Positions 21,876 through 33,745 of a stretch of 64,000 nt of DNA are shown here, piece after piece. The DNA lies in assembly GCF_963966145.1 (NCBI RefSeq), contig NC_091049.1, forward strand, positions 24,180,001 to 24,244,000, written 5' to 3'. The stretch is from Tenebrio molitor. Taxonomy: Eukaryota; Arthropoda; Insecta; Coleoptera; Tenebrionidae. Numbering within the stretch: position 1 is the stretch's first letter; the number at the start of each line of letters is the position of its first letter. The position numbers and the translations under genes are program-made. The notes under the pieces are model-generated. The model made no database searches. It was not told the origin of the DNA and saw only the letters and a program-made list of their open reading frames with translations.

Positions 21876-22247
21876 AGATATTTTCATATTTGATAGCGGA
21901 AACAAAAGACTGAGAAATGTCAAAAATTTGTATTGTCAGTGTCAAATTTCTCAAAGATGTTCGTGATTTCGACAGAAATGCAGCAAATTGGCAATAAGAA
22001 AGTTAGTCATCGTCGAATTAGAGACAACATTTGTAATCCGTTTGATTATACGAGAATAACTTTTTCTTTTGAACCACTGACAAAAATTGGTTTCCTTAGA
22101 ATTTATTTTTTCAATCAATTTAGCGAAAGTTTAAATTTACCTAGACATTCCTTTTTACGGCGTTTATGACAAATTTGACACTGACAATACATTTTTGTGA
22201 CATTTCTCAGTCTTTTGTTTCCGCCACCAAATATGAAAATACCTCTA
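21876..22247. mobile_element. MITE with AGAGGTATTTTCATATTTG tips, copy 1
   Basis: About 370 bp with inverted ends of roughly 85 bp: ATTTTCATATTTG, CGGAAACAAAAGACTGAGAAA and TTGTCAGTGTCAAATTTCTC, inverted on the right. A second copy in opposite orientation lies at 54291-54663. A small open frame inside is not recognisable. Tips TAGAGG...CCTCTA suggest a TA target. Confidence 0.75.
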
Positions 22248-22249
22248 CC

Positions 22250-22990
22250 ATGCTTGTGCTAGATGAAAACGGCAACCAATTATTTTAGCAGAGGGCCACT
22301 TAAAATTAACAGCCTTGTGAATTCCTATTTCAAAATCTATCACAATTTCAGTCGGACAAAATTGAAAATTAAATGTGTTACATGTGCGCTAGGTGTCCGT
22401 ATTGATAACTTTGGAGGAACTCGGTCGAAGGATTAAGGTTGTTGCCTAGTGGTTGGCCAAGCAATGGTAAAGCGGGCTAAACGGATTTTAATTATTTTTC
22501 CACAGTTTTATGTTTGAAGCTATGGTGACTATATTTTTTGTTAAACATTAACATATCTCACGGGGCTACTATCTCAGTTTTTTTAAAAATCGCTTCATTC
22601 TTTATAAAAAAATTAATTAATTTTCCTTATTTTGGCTCAATTTTTCATTTAGAGACTATTTAAAAAGTGCATTGGATTCAGTAGAACGTATCTCATGGGG
22701 CTACTGTCTCAATTTTTAGAAAAAGAAATTAGATTGGAAGAAAAAAAATAAACAAAAGTTTCAACAAAACGGGTAAAATTCAGGCAGCCCACTATACTTC
22801 TGAACTACCTGGGGGTCGTAAACCCGGGGTGTCGGAATCAGGAATAATCACTGCTTACACTTGCACTCGGCTCCCGCTAACAAAATGGTCATCCACGGGG
22901 CAGGGCGACTTGCCGGGATCGCCAAATCGTGAATCCCACTTTTAAAATATACCTGGAAAGCGGAAAGGTGATGACCGGATTGCGACGGTG
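22250..22990. other. No gene; one imperfect direct repeat
   Basis: The phrase ATCTCACGGGGCTACTATCTCA (22554) returns as ATCTCATGGGGCTACTGTCTCA (22690). A GC-richer patch at 22800-22935 has no coding frame I recognise. Confidence 0.45.
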
Positions 22991-22995
22991 CGGTA

Positions 22996-23470
22996 TCATG
23001 ATCTTTTTATCTTTTCAACAAAGTTAAACCAATCACTAATTCTAATAATAGAGAGTTTTGCAGTAGCTCGTTTTATTAAATTTTCCCTTGTCAGTCTAAA
23101 CATATTAGGAATAACAGTAGCCAGTGTTTCGTGAATTTGGTCATTTAGTTCTTCTAAAATATTGATAGGTTTGCGGTAAATATAGTTCTTCAGATATACT
23201 TCTTCTACCGTCGTCATCAAAGGACTGAAGAACAGCATCTTCAGTCTCTGGCGTTCTAACTTCTCGCGGGGGACCACCAAATTCTTGTAAGGTAGACACC
23301 AAGGACCCGGTGTCTCGAGCACGGTACACCAACCGTACAAATACGTTATAATTTGGATGTGGCAAACGTCGTGGAAAACCTATTGCATATTCCCTTGCAT
23401 CCTCAAGTGCATTGCGCCGGCATTCTCCATAAATTATGAGCATTTCGGCATACTTTGCAGCTGTATACAT
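22996..23470 (-). pseudogene. Mariner-like (DUF4817-type) transposase, internally deleted
   Basis: Starts at an ATG with MYTAAKYAEMLIIYGECRRN, the family's typical opening, then FPRRLPHPNYNVFVRLV and the linker FGGPPREVRTPETEDAVLQS. After one frame change the sequence jumps to a C-terminal-like stretch (NILEELNDQIHETLATVIPN). The whole catalytic core with its three acidic residues is missing, so this is a deletion derivative. The frame change lies near 23200. Confidence 0.7.
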
Positions 23471-23778
23471 GATTTCAATACGAAGTTTGACAATTTCCAA
23501 TCAAATTATAACTTGACGTTGTCAAAATCTTTACAGTTGCCCAAACATTTACTTGAAATTCCATACCATTCTTACTAGAATTATGTTGCTAGGCAATTCA
23601 AACCTTTGGTTAAATTTACGTGAAATTTAAATTAACAGCGTCCTTCTGATTGGTCAACTTTAATTATTCATTACAAAAAATCGATTATACCCTGTCCTTT
23701 TTTTTAAACGCTATTGCTTTCAGTTATCACCAAGGAAAACGCACTGTAAGTTTGATCCGCGAGTTCTGGGACACCCTG
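23471..23778. other. No gene; MITE tip at the right
   Basis: AT-rich. Ends with GGGACACCCTGTATA at the point where LINE sequence starts, so a MITE tip or target site sits at the junction. Confidence 0.4.
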
Positions 23779-24175
23779 TATAACACAAAAATTAATAAAT
23801 ATTTAGAGCTCTCCGTTGCTATGAGAAATCTTTGGAGTTTAGAAAAAAATTCTATTTTACCACTTATAATTTCAGCAACGGGAATAGTACCGCAATCTCT
23901 TTTTAAAAATTTAAAAATTCTGGATTTAGGTAACACATTGGTAGTTGAAATTCAAAAAGGTATATTATTATACTCATGTCACATCGTAAGGAAGTTCCTT
24001 AACATTGACACAGAACATAATAAAACACAACAAAGTCAAAATGTGGAGGCGAGACGCCGGTAATCATGTTGATAAGCACTGCACTATTACTTGATAGTAA
24101 TATCCGTAATAGTGTATGTACTCCGGCAAAATTGCCGTGCCGCCAGGTGGCGGAGGGATAAGATATATTGAAATG
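23779..24175 (+). pseudogene. LINE 3' fragment with C-terminal pol domain, copy 1
   Basis: A 5'-truncated retrotransposon end. Open to 24063, it encodes the tail of a pol protein: KINKYLELSVAMRNLWSLEK, ISATGIVPQSLFKNLK, HIVRKFLNIDTEH, closing in EARRR. The pattern (aliphatic-SATG-x-V, RKFL) is the C-terminal domain common in some insect and vertebrate LINE-type pol proteins. The 3' UTR includes a perfect palindrome CGGCAAAATTGCCG. A longer inverted copy lies at 30135-30705. Clade not assigned. Confidence 0.6.
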
Positions 24176-24179
24176 AAAC

Positions 24180-25150
24180 ATACATATTTGTAGGGCAGTT
24201 CTGGGTAAATTCTTATTAACTAAATTAATGACGGAATTGACAACAATGCGAATATTTAAAGACGAAACATCATATGACAGGACCTGACGCCAATCTAACA
24301 AAAAAATATCGCGGCCTCCTGCGTGTTTAAAACAATCGTGAACGGCATATAATAATTAAATTATCCCTATTAAAGAAAAGCCTCTAAAAAAGCGAAATAA
24401 CGAAATTATTCCCAATATTCAACCGTGTCCCCTATATTCTGTCACGAGCCGCCCTTGTAGACCCGTTGTGGGCGTACAGCTGTTGCGATTTTATTAAAAA
24501 TATCTCAAAATTTTTGAATCTGTAGATACCTACAAATTCCATTAAGCTTTAAGAACATTACATTATAGTTTCTTTTTTTTCAGTCATAATTTAGAAGTTT
24601 TTATTTTAAATCATGAACCCTAAACTTTGCTCGTGTAAACGCGCCTCGCTGTTAGCCAATCAAATTTAAATACTCCCTACCACGATTTCCATCTAACAAG
24701 AGGATATACTATAGTCAGGAATTAATTGGTTGGTTGGTATTTGTAAGGATGGCAGTATCTAAGCAACCATACCTGAATCGTTTGTGACAAATCTGACAAA
24801 TTGAATCAAATTAATGACATTTATTGAAAATGCTGTAAGTTGTCTGCGTTAGTTCACCAGGTTACTTAGATAGAAAAGCCGATTTTGTAGCCTGAGATAA
24901 ATGATAAATGAATAATAAATAAAATGGTGTTCCTCAAAGTGTAAATAAATGTAACGCTAGTGTATGCAAAATTGTGGAAGAAGAAGAACTGTGTAATAAG
25001 CGTATCGTCTTAATTGTGGTTAAACAGTCAAAATAATGTATTGAATAAATTATTTACATTTTACATACTCGTACTTTCAACTTTAACTAAGAATAATACC
25101 TAATAAAAGGGAACTGTAAGCTGGATTACAAAAACTATTTTATAATAAAT
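24180..25150. other. No gene seen
   Basis: AT-rich spacer; no terminal repeats, coding frame or RNA gene recognised. Confidence 0.5.
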
Positions 25151-25154
25151 GTTC

Positions 25155-25860
25155 TATACTCCATTCTTTATCTTAGTGAGTGGTCGATGCGATCAAGCAA
25201 GCCATGGGTAGCTTTGTAAGTTTTACTTTTTCCACCAAATTTGTGTGTCGTGTAAATCAAATATTAACTGTCATCGCTGTCATTCGAATTCAGAATCTTC
25301 GTCAAGCATTCATCTCCAAATCCGACAATCTTATGTCGCAAAATGTAAATATATTAAGCCGTACACATCGATTCTTAAATTTAACCGTTCCCGATATGAA
25401 AATTATCGGCGTCCGTCGTCGGTCAATCCGACCGTCCGTCGACCGAACATTATTCCCGTCCCGTGCCGGGCAATATTGCAAAGAAGTTTGGGTGTGAGAA
25501 ATTAACCGAATTCTTAAACCATAAACCGGCAAATTTGATCGGAAAGTGTGTGGGCGGTCTAGAACATTTGAAATTCCCAAGCAAGTTATTAAAATTTTAG
25601 AAAACGATGCGATATGAAGATGAAACGTTTGAGGTTATGTGTCGGTGGTCTCGGTCCATATAAATCATGAGCAATTTAACCAGGAAAATAATAAATAGAA
25701 AGACTTTACGGCGTCTCTATAAGTACATTATTGTAATATTTGAATATTTTTCAACAACTACCAACGCACTTTTCCATTGGAACTTTCAAAAATCCCTAAA
25801 TTCAACTTGACGGCTGAAAATTTCCCAAAGACCACTCACCAAGATAAAGAATGGAGTATA
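25155..25860. mobile_element. DNA element with 31-bp inverted ends, class unknown
   Basis: Ends TATACTCCATTCTTTATCTT followed by (A/G)GTGAGTGGTC, inverted at the right with one mismatch. TA (or TATA) lies at both borders. Two overlapping frames on opposite strands (25180-25497 plus, 25302-25580 minus) cover the centre, but neither resembles a known protein. The arginine-rich minus-strand peptide may simply reflect the GC-richer middle. Probably a non-autonomous TA-target element. Confidence 0.65.
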
Positions 25861-25861
25861 C

Positions 25862-26400
25862 GTGCCTTCAGTTGGCATTTATACACATTTGAGTACGCCG
25901 ATACCAATTTTCATAAACAAAATTCAGCAATGTATATTATTCCATACCGGTTCCATTTTTACAATTTCATATAAACTTTTATCTTTCTCTGATAAAGTAA
26001 TTTTTCAATAAAAAGACATATCAGATTTTAAAAATATTTATCACAACACACTTTAAATTATTCATATCGTAGCCAACGTTAAATGAACTAGCCGTGCTCA
26101 AGTAAATTTGGCAACAATGCCCGCAGACCTAGGACCGAGTCAGTTTGTGCAGATTTGCATGCGTGTACACAATGATCTTAACGTTTTAACTGTGTTTATT
26201 TCCAAAATTTTAAGCTACCAAGTAGTTTAAAAGTTGAAGGGAATTTAGTATAAAGTTTGTGAAATAAATTATGGCATTTTCTACTGGAATTAAAGCCGTC
26301 AACTTGGTGGAAGTTAAATCGAGACAAACCTAACCTAACTTTTGTTAATAAACGAAATATCATTGGTTCTAACAGGTATTTAAAATTTAAATATTATTCA
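25862..26400. other. No gene seen
   Basis: AT-rich spacer before the P-like relic; nothing recognised. Confidence 0.45.
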
Positions 26401-26403
26401 AAC

Positions 26404-27570
26404 ATGCCTAGTAGGTGTTGTGTAACAGCTGTAAAAGTAATTACGACTCATCTTTAAGAAATGCACAAAACAATCGTTGTGTAATGTAGAGTGCAAACAA
26501 GCGTGGTTAAAAGCAATCCCTCGAAAAAACTTTATACCTTCAGCTTCAAGTGTGGTCTGTCGATTACATTTTAGTTCTGATGATATCATTTTATATGATA
26601 AACATTTGCAACCTGATAGAAGCTGTAAACAGTTGCTTTTAAAAAGCCCCAAACTAAAAGATGCGGCTGTTCCTAGCGGGTTTCCAAATTTAGCGTCTTA
26701 TCTATCTACCAAAGCCAGCAATTAAAGAGAGAAGTGATTCAGAATTTAGGCGTGAAACAATTTCTGAAAGACGAAACGATGAAGTAGAGAATTTTATGAA
26801 AGCAGATATAATAAACAATTTTAATGATTTAATAACAACATTTTCAATCGAACTTAATTTGATTGGCTGGGAACATAAAATTGTTGAATTTTAATTTATA
26901 TTAATGAAAGTCTTCAAGTAAAAGTTTTTATAAAAGGAGAAGAATTAACTCCAAAAGACTTAAAATGGATTTTGCCTTCTGATTTGAAAATTTATGGATG
27001 GCCCCAATTGACAAATTTGTTAGCCCGATATAAAGATTCAAGCGATAGCTATATTCCACCAGTTTTAAATATTTTTAAAAGTAGTTTGAATTTATTAACA
27101 ACCGCCCGAGAACAAGCGAAAGAACAACATTTTGAACAAATCAAACAATTAGAAATTATTGTTGATCAGGTGCGACAAATTGTAAATAAGAAACCTAAAT
27201 ATTCTGCTGCCACTGTAGTAATGGCTTTTATTTTACCTCACAAAAGATACAGTCGACATCTTCCTCACTTCAAATTTCCCCAAATTCTGATTTTGGTATT
27301 AAAAATTATATTTTAAGCGTGTCAAAATCTTGAAAGTGCTTTAGAACGGGTCGTACGACTGTAGATGAAATTTATATTACTGCTCGGTTAGACTAGATCT
27401 AAAAGTATAATAGGTTGTGCTTCAAATAAAATTTCTAATGAACTAGCGAAAACTGTTTTAAGTTATATGATTAGTTCAGCATTTGGAAACACAAAAGAAG
27501 TTGTTAAATTATTATCAGTACAAAATATTAAAGGAACAGAGTGTTGCAAATGTTGCAATATTTTCTTCTT
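26404..27570 (+). pseudogene. P-element-like (THAP-domain) transposase, decayed
   Basis: Begins MPSRCCVTA and, after a frameshift, CKSNYDSSLRNAQNNRC. The THAP domain continues AWLKAIPRKNF, VVCRLHFSSDDI and the AVPSGFP box (family: AVPxxF), so the C2CH zinc ligands are recognisable. Downstream in other frames: DLKWILPSDLKIYGWPQ, a coiled-coil-like stretch EQAKEQHFEQIKQLEIIVDQ, AFILPHKRYSRHL, VDEIYITARL (first catalytic aspartate region), SIIGCASNK, TVLSYMISSAFGNTKEVVKL. These match the order in P-element/THAP9 transposases. Several frameshifts and stops are present and the C-terminal half is missing. No terminal repeats found. Confidence 0.75.
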
Positions 27571-27737
27571 TACTCTTGTCAGGAGGTTAATAAAATTACA
27601 AATACTGAATTAAATTAAAATAACGATGAATATATTGAATAAAATTTAAAACACTACAACACACAAAATATTTTAATAAACGATCGATAGAACTCTTATG
27701 ACTTATTTTGATAACACTTAGAACTCTAGTTTGAGAC
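27571..27737. other. No gene seen
   Basis: AT-rich flank of the P-like relic. Confidence 0.4.
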
Positions 27738-27793
27738 TCTTAGTTGGGACTCTCAGGTGGGACTCTTAGTTGGGACTCTTAGTTGGGACTCGT
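27738..27793. repeat. Short tandem repeat, TTAGTTGGGACTC
   Basis: Four to five consecutive 13-base units with one variant (TCAGGTGGGACTC). Too short and regular to be anything but a minisatellite. Confidence 0.7.
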
Positions 27794-28810
27794 CTCTCGA
27801 GCTTACATCCACACCTTTTACTAAAATTCAAACATCCCTCTACCATTCTTTCATCCATTCAGGATTCATTCTTCACAACGGCCAAACTGGAGCTCCAATC
27901 AGGAGTTACTTTCATTACATCATTTTTAACCGATTTCCAATTTAACCGTTGTCTTACTCATACAACTTATTAGACCGTGCATAATCCTAATGCATCGACC
28001 GTTGGTCCGATTCTTGCAAATCTCACGTTTGTCACAATTTTACGACAAACGGTCTTTAACGGTCCTAACGAACTTTCCATATTCGTTCCATTTTCACGCA
28101 ATTTCCAAAATATTATAACAAGAGGTTGCTGAAATAACTAACAAAATAATAAACACTCCATGAGGGTAAGATGGGAATTGTAATAACTAATAATCATCTA
28201 ATTAACAATGTCAATTTATTGAGAACGTGTAAAAACGCGCCTTTATGTTTGTTAGGCGTTCGATGTTCGGCGGTTCACCCGGTCCGCCACTCTGAACGAT
28301 TGCGACGTTGCCTTTTTCTCAGCACGGCTAGTTATTTAACGTCGGCTACGTTCATATTATAGCTGTTGACGTCATATGTCTGTTATTTACTTAGTTAGAT
28401 TTTTGCAGTGCTTGTATGAGTGTCCAAAGCCATTGCAATTACTAGGTTGAGTCATACTCATAAGTTTTCGCCACTACTGAATAACAGAATTTTATTTAAA
28501 GAAAAAAATAATCAAAATACAGGGAATGGCAGGACTGACGCCCCACAGAAGGCTGGCAAATTCGTCGGATTACACTGAAGTGTAAATTAAAAACTATATT
28601 TTATTACTCTCAAAATAAGCGAGAAAAGACATTGCGAAATTGACCAATTAGACGAGAATACCATCGAGGATTTAATTGGTCGCTACGCAATAGAATATTA
28701 CCGACCCGCGCAAAACTTTTTATAATGGGCCAGTACTTTTTTGACAGATGTTTGTGTCATCTTGACATTTTAAAATTTTAATTTGTCATTGTGTTTTCTC
28801 AAGATCTGAA
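27794..28810. other. No gene seen
   Basis: No recognisable frame or terminal repeat. A GC-richer patch near 28250-28350 has short meaningless frames. Confidence 0.45.
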
Positions 28811-28813
28811 ATC

Positions 28814-29080
28814 ATGTTGCAAAACTTTGCCGAAATGAATTCAGCTGCCGATTATGTTGAGATGTTGATTATCTTTGGAGAATGCGGGCGGAACGCTAGG
28901 GAGGCAGTCTGATCGTTTCCCTGACCGACTTTCTCCTGATCACAAAACAATTTTGAGTTTTGCCGAATCAGAATGAAAGATGCACAAACCGCACGAACTT
29001 TGGCTAATGAAGAGGCAATACTGAATATTGTTGAGAAAGATGGAACGGGTGTCACCGAGTTGGACCACCATCCCTAATTT
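28814..29080 (+). pseudogene. Mariner-like (DUF4817-type) transposase, N-terminal relic
   Basis: Starts MLQNFAEMNSAADYVEMLII and continues FGECGRNAREA, the same opening as the relic at 22996-23470. After a frameshift comes DRFPDRLSPDHKT, then more broken pieces. Ends in unrelated sequence; the catalytic part is absent. Confidence 0.65.
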
Positions 29081-29159
29081 GTGTTAATCTGATGCCCGAG
29101 TTCGATCACCAGTCGCTACCGAAGGGATTAAAATCTTCGAGGTAGCGATCGAGGGCCAA

Positions 29160-29560
29160 AGAGATGAAACCATGATTTTTTTTTGTCAGGTCGATAATAT
29201 TTACTTTGATGGCACATTCCAATATTGCAAAAATGTTTTTTTATGGTTACAAAAAATAGTCATTATGTACCATTCATTTTTTGTTTGTTTGTTGCTAAAC
29301 AAAACTGTTTTATACCTAAGCGAGTGGTAACAGATTTTGAAGTTGCGATACACAAGGCAGTAAAGTTTGGCCAAATGTTACTGTTATCGGTTGCAAGTTT
29401 CACTTAACGCAATGCTAGTTTAGAAAAATTTAGATCTCAGGATTAATAAGTGAATATCGAAATAGAGAACCAAAAATTAGTAAATTTTTTAGATAATTTT
29501 TTGTTCGTCACTATTTGAAATCTTCGAATGTTAGCGATGTACTTGTCTTTGAATTGTTTA
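29160..29560 (+). pseudogene. MULE-type transposase fragment
   Basis: Reads YFDGTF (family: DGTFK, first catalytic aspartate), then SHYVPFIFCLF, then KRVVTDFEVAIHKAVK (family: DFE block, second catalytic aspartate), then a broken GCKFHL equivalent, LEKFRSQD / LISEYRNREPKISKFF. The order and spacing match the MULE transposase domain found in insect FLYWCH-type elements. Frameshifts, a stop and the missing third acidic residue show it is dead. It follows directly on a mariner-like relic, which is a chance neighbour. Confidence 0.65.
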
Positions 29561-29564
29561 ATAT

Positions 29565-30130
29565 GATTTAATAAGTTAGGTGGCGTGGTCCAACCCGTGT
29601 ACGCCCTTAAGGGTCCTCATCTCGAAGTAAAAACTCGAGTTTCGAGGAATTTGGGTTGCATACTTTGTAAATGGTGCATCTATCATGACAGCTGAACCTT
29701 CTCAGCGGAAGTTCCTTACGGTCACAAAGTGCAGTGCGCTGAGAGCGGTCTTCCAGGTAGTTTGATTGTAAAATGCAAATATTCTTGGCGAGAAATATTA
29801 TTTCTTTAGTTTTGGAGATATCTCATAGTTTCTACTAGACAGTGGTCTAGTGGTAGAGGTACAGGTGAAATTATGAAAACTTATGGGACAATGATTATTT
29901 TCGGATCACAGGCTAAGAATTTAAATAATAATAATAGATTTCAAAAATTTGAAGCAGATAATATTAAATGAATAGATTAGAAATCAATTAAATGACTGAA
30001 ATATCATGTTCGATAGTAATCTTTTTCTTGATTTGTAATTAGGGATTATTTCTCAGAAACGATTATTTATTTGCCAAAAAGGATTATCACCCGATTTTAT
30101 TTACTTACATCCTTCATACCTACCTTTGTA
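29565..30130. other. No gene seen
   Basis: Contains GGTCCTCATCTCGAA near 29610, a phrase echoed in inverse near 40552-40568, so a piece of the repeat seen there may be present. Otherwise AT-rich spacer. Confidence 0.45.
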
Positions 30131-30134
30131 TCCC

Positions 30135-30705
30135 ACCTCCACCCGGCGGCACGGCAATTTTGCCGGAGTACATACACTATTACGGATAATACTATCAAGT
30201 AATAGTGCAGTGCTTATCAACATAATCACCGGCGTCTCGCCTCCGCATTTTGACTTTGTTGTGTATTATGTTCTGTGTCAATGTTAAGGAACTTCCTCAC
30301 GATGTGACATGAGTATAATAATATACCTTTTTGAATTTCAACTACCAATGTGTTATCTAAATCCAGAATTTTTAAATTTTTAAAAAGAGGTTGCGGTACT
30401 ATTCCCGTTGCTGAAATTACAAGTGGTAAAATCGAATTTTTTTCTAAACACCAAAGATTTCTCATAGCAACGGAGAGCTCTAAATATTTATTAATTTTTG
30501 TGTTATATGTCTGTGTTATATTATGTGAATTTGGAACAGCTATATCTAAAAGATATGCTTGCTTTTGTTGTTTATTTAAAATTATAATGTCTGGTCTGTT
30601 ATGCTTAATATGAATGTCAGTTAAAATTGTTCTATCAAAATATAACTTGTAACTGTCATTTTCCAAACAATTTTCTGGTGTATAACTATAATGTGGTTGT
30701 GTATT
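30135..30705 (-). pseudogene. LINE 3' fragment with C-terminal nuclease-like domain, copy 2
   Basis: Longer copy of the 23779-24175 fragment. In one open minus-strand frame: LYFDRTILTDIHIKHNRPDI, IILNKQQKQAYLLDIAVPNS, KYLELSVAMRNLWCLEK, ISATGIVPQPLFKNLK, RKFLNIDTEH. The RPDI...(I)DIAVP pattern resembles the PD-(D/E)xK nuclease arrangement; I state this as a resemblance only. The 3' UTR carries the same CGGCAATTTTGCCG palindrome. Truncated at its 5' side near 30705. Confidence 0.65.
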
Positions 30706-30709
30706 ATTG

Positions 30710-31430
30710 GGGATGAGCGAATAGCTCCAGAGGGGGTCTCTAATACAAGTACATATAAATACATTATGAATGTAAGAAAGCCTTTACTTGTTATTTGTAG
30801 TTTGAAAGTTTTCTTTCTATGTGAATACGTGAGCTTCTAAACTTTGTTTATCTGATTTGTAGTGCTGCAACTTCAATTTGGATATACAGCGTGTACCAGA
30901 GTTGGGAAAAAGCTCCATAACTTGTTCGTTATTAAAGATTTCAACTTTTCCTTTTTTCTATATGATAGCTACGCTCCTACTGCACATTCGGAAAATATTG
31001 CGGTATAGGTATATACAGAGTGTCCGAATATTATAAAGACACTAAAGTTATGTTTTTTTTATGGAACCTATCGAGTGTGATTTCATTTTTGGATTCTATG
31101 CTAAATTATGAATCACATCTATAGAGGTCGTTTTTACTTATCTGCCGTCGTTTTTAATCTGTGGCGCTTTTTTTTACCAGAATTTCGAATTGCAGGGGTC
31201 CGTTTGAAAATTTGTACCTTCCAAATCATTGCACATAAATTAAAATGATTGAAGCTATTTGATTCCTGAATGTTTGTCACATCTGTTGAGTGTTTACTCA
31301 ACAACAGTTTTAAACATTACAACCTAAAAATGTCAAAAACTATTTTTTTTCAAATGGCACCCCGTATTTAATTATTGCATTGGTCGACAGCTTTTTTAAC
31401 CAGCTTGTCTTTAGCAGAAAATTTGCTCCC
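30710..31430. other. No gene; MITE tips
   Basis: Contains ATACAGCGTGTACCAGAG near 30890, ATACAGAGTGTCCGAATATT near 31014 and CACCCCGTATTT near 31363. These are tips of the AGGGTG-type MITEs whose partners are eroded. No coding frame. Confidence 0.45.
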
Positions 31431-32619
31431 AATTTAGTGATTTTAGGATAGCACCTGTGACCAAAAGGTGGCCAGTGACAGCTCCGGGCTTTCAGGGGGT
31501 TTTCGGGGCATAGGGTGTGGGTTCACAAAATAAAAAAATGGGCGCCAGGCAGCTATTGTTTTGAGCTGGTTGTTAAGCTTGTCCAGCTGCCGGGACAAGT
31601 GCTCAGTATTGTCTGATACTTCGGAGACAAGACAAATAAAAAAACTTAATTCCTTGGAAATTAAATAAGTGGTTTATTCAGCTTTAGGGCCAACAGTCCA
31701 GGAAATAAGAAGTGCTTATACTAAAGTGTGCACTGTCCGTGGAATTAGCAAACGCTGCTCTACGTAATTCTGTTCAAATGGAAACTTCGAACCAGTTCAC
31801 ATTAATGATCTTATTAAATACACTTATTCTGGTCTTATCAAGAAAGCTTTCCCTTACAGGTGAGCTTGTAACTTATTTGATTATTTTGTTGTGAATAAAC
31901 TTAAAATTAACATAGCAACTCCGATGTAAAGAAGAAAGAATTTGTTACATATGTGAAACGAAAAAGAAACGCAGTCTTCTGCTTTTATAAATTTACAACG
32001 TTAAACTAACCTCGATTCTATGATTGAAAAATGTCTGGCAGTGGCCTTGACATTATAGTTTTATGAAAAAAGTCATAAAAAAATGCGGTCGGAAGAGTTC
32101 TGAAAATTTAACTTGACTATGTGAACTTTGCAAACTTTCTGAAAGTAGAAGAACTGCTAAAAGTGATTGAAATGCGAAATTGAAAACGTGAAATTAGTGA
32201 AATCTTTTGAAAAATCTGAAATATTTGAATTACAAAATTTTAAATGACGAGAAGCGGGAAATTTGAGGCGCAAATTCTTATGATTCCGCAATAAAAAATG
32301 TGGCGACTTATCTTATGCCGGTAACGTGGTGTGTCCTCGATTGCGTCCTTTTTTGGCGTCACGGCGATATTCATTATTTGAACGGTAAATGGTCTGGCGA
32401 CGACTCAAAATGCGATGTGGCTAGCGGCCACTCTCAAAACGATGATTCTGGCGAAGAATCACCCTCAAAACGATACCCGAACGACGGTAAGTGGTCCGGC
32501 TGACCCTAACGAACAATGGTTGGTCTGGCGTTGACCACCCCAAAGAACGACGACTGGCCCTCAAGAACAACGGCCCAAACGAACAATGGGCGAACGGCCA
32601 CCCCAAGGAACGATGGTCC

Positions 32620-32705
32620 CAAGGAACAATCACCCTAAAAAGTGACGTGGCGACGAATCGCCCTGAAGAACGATATCCTGGTGAACAATCACCCTAAAAA
32701 GCGAC
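32620..32705. repeat. Degenerate tandem units GAACAATCACCCTAAAAAG
   Basis: Two copies of GAACAATCACCCTAAAAAG about 60 bases apart, within a longer run of related GAACAATGG / GAACGAC phrases (about 32380-32700). Confidence 0.5.
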
Positions 32706-33607
32706 CCCTAACGAATTGACGTTAGTGTTGCGAAACTCAAACGATTCGGTAATTACCTTTCCGCTGAAAGGGGTTGCTCCACGATAAATCGAAGGAGGAC
32801 TTTCCGGTTCTCCTTCACGGTACGGTAACGGTAATCCGGCTCGAACTACCCCTAATAGACGAAAATTAGTGAAGTGAATTCGCTAATGAAGGATAATTAC
32901 CTCTAGACGACGAGGGGTTTCTCGACCACGGCAAAGCGGTAAGTGGTAGCGGTACGGTAAATTTCGGGCTCTTCGACGGCCCCGAAGGCTGGCAGCGCCG
33001 GACGATAAGCGCCATGGCGTTCGGCAATCCACCCTCAGGGATGATTGCGGATCCCGAACGCCACGCACGTGATTCGCAGCTCGCGACTTGCGGCACAGCC
33101 GCCCGCTCGGCGGTCGCCGACCGAGTCCTCTAATTTCCGCTCGCGATGGGTTTTTTTTGGTTACCCCCGAATCTAGTATAGCAACACGAGAGATCTGGAC
33201 CTTATTCCGTTGGGCGATAAGGCGTCCCGGTAATTGTACTGACCGCGCATCCCGATGACAACTTCCGGCGGTACTACACTTGCGCGCTAAATGACAGATG
33301 GTCGATCATGGCGCCGGTTTGTTTACACTGGACATCACCGATCCGAAAATTCAGATGTTGAAGCGGTAATGTGTCGGTGAGTCCGCGCGTAATTCACGAT
33401 ACATGGTATGTACTTCCAAAATTCGTTCCAAAAACGATGTCCGCAGATGATCCCGATGCGCTTAGGACTCGCCGAGATACGACTACGCTTGCGACACCAG
33501 GCGCGGCATCACAGCGTGATCCCGACGTGTCCTCACAAAACGGACCATAAGCGAACGACGATATGGCTGGAAGAACGACGATATGGCTGGCACCAAGACT
33601 CTACAAA

Positions 33608-33745
33608 GCAAAACTCGAAATTGAAACGCGAAAGAAACAAACGAAGACCGAAAGTGAAACTGAAAGCGAAACTGAAAGAAAACTGAAAGTGAACCGATAA
33701 ACAAAAAATGAACCCTGACCCGATAAACTGAAAATGAATTGATTG
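33608..33745. repeat. Purine-rich simple repeat (CTGAAAGTGAAA-like)
   Basis: Repeats of GAAACTGAAAG and variants. Explains the Phe/Ser-rich minus-strand frames here, which are not genes. Confidence 0.6.
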
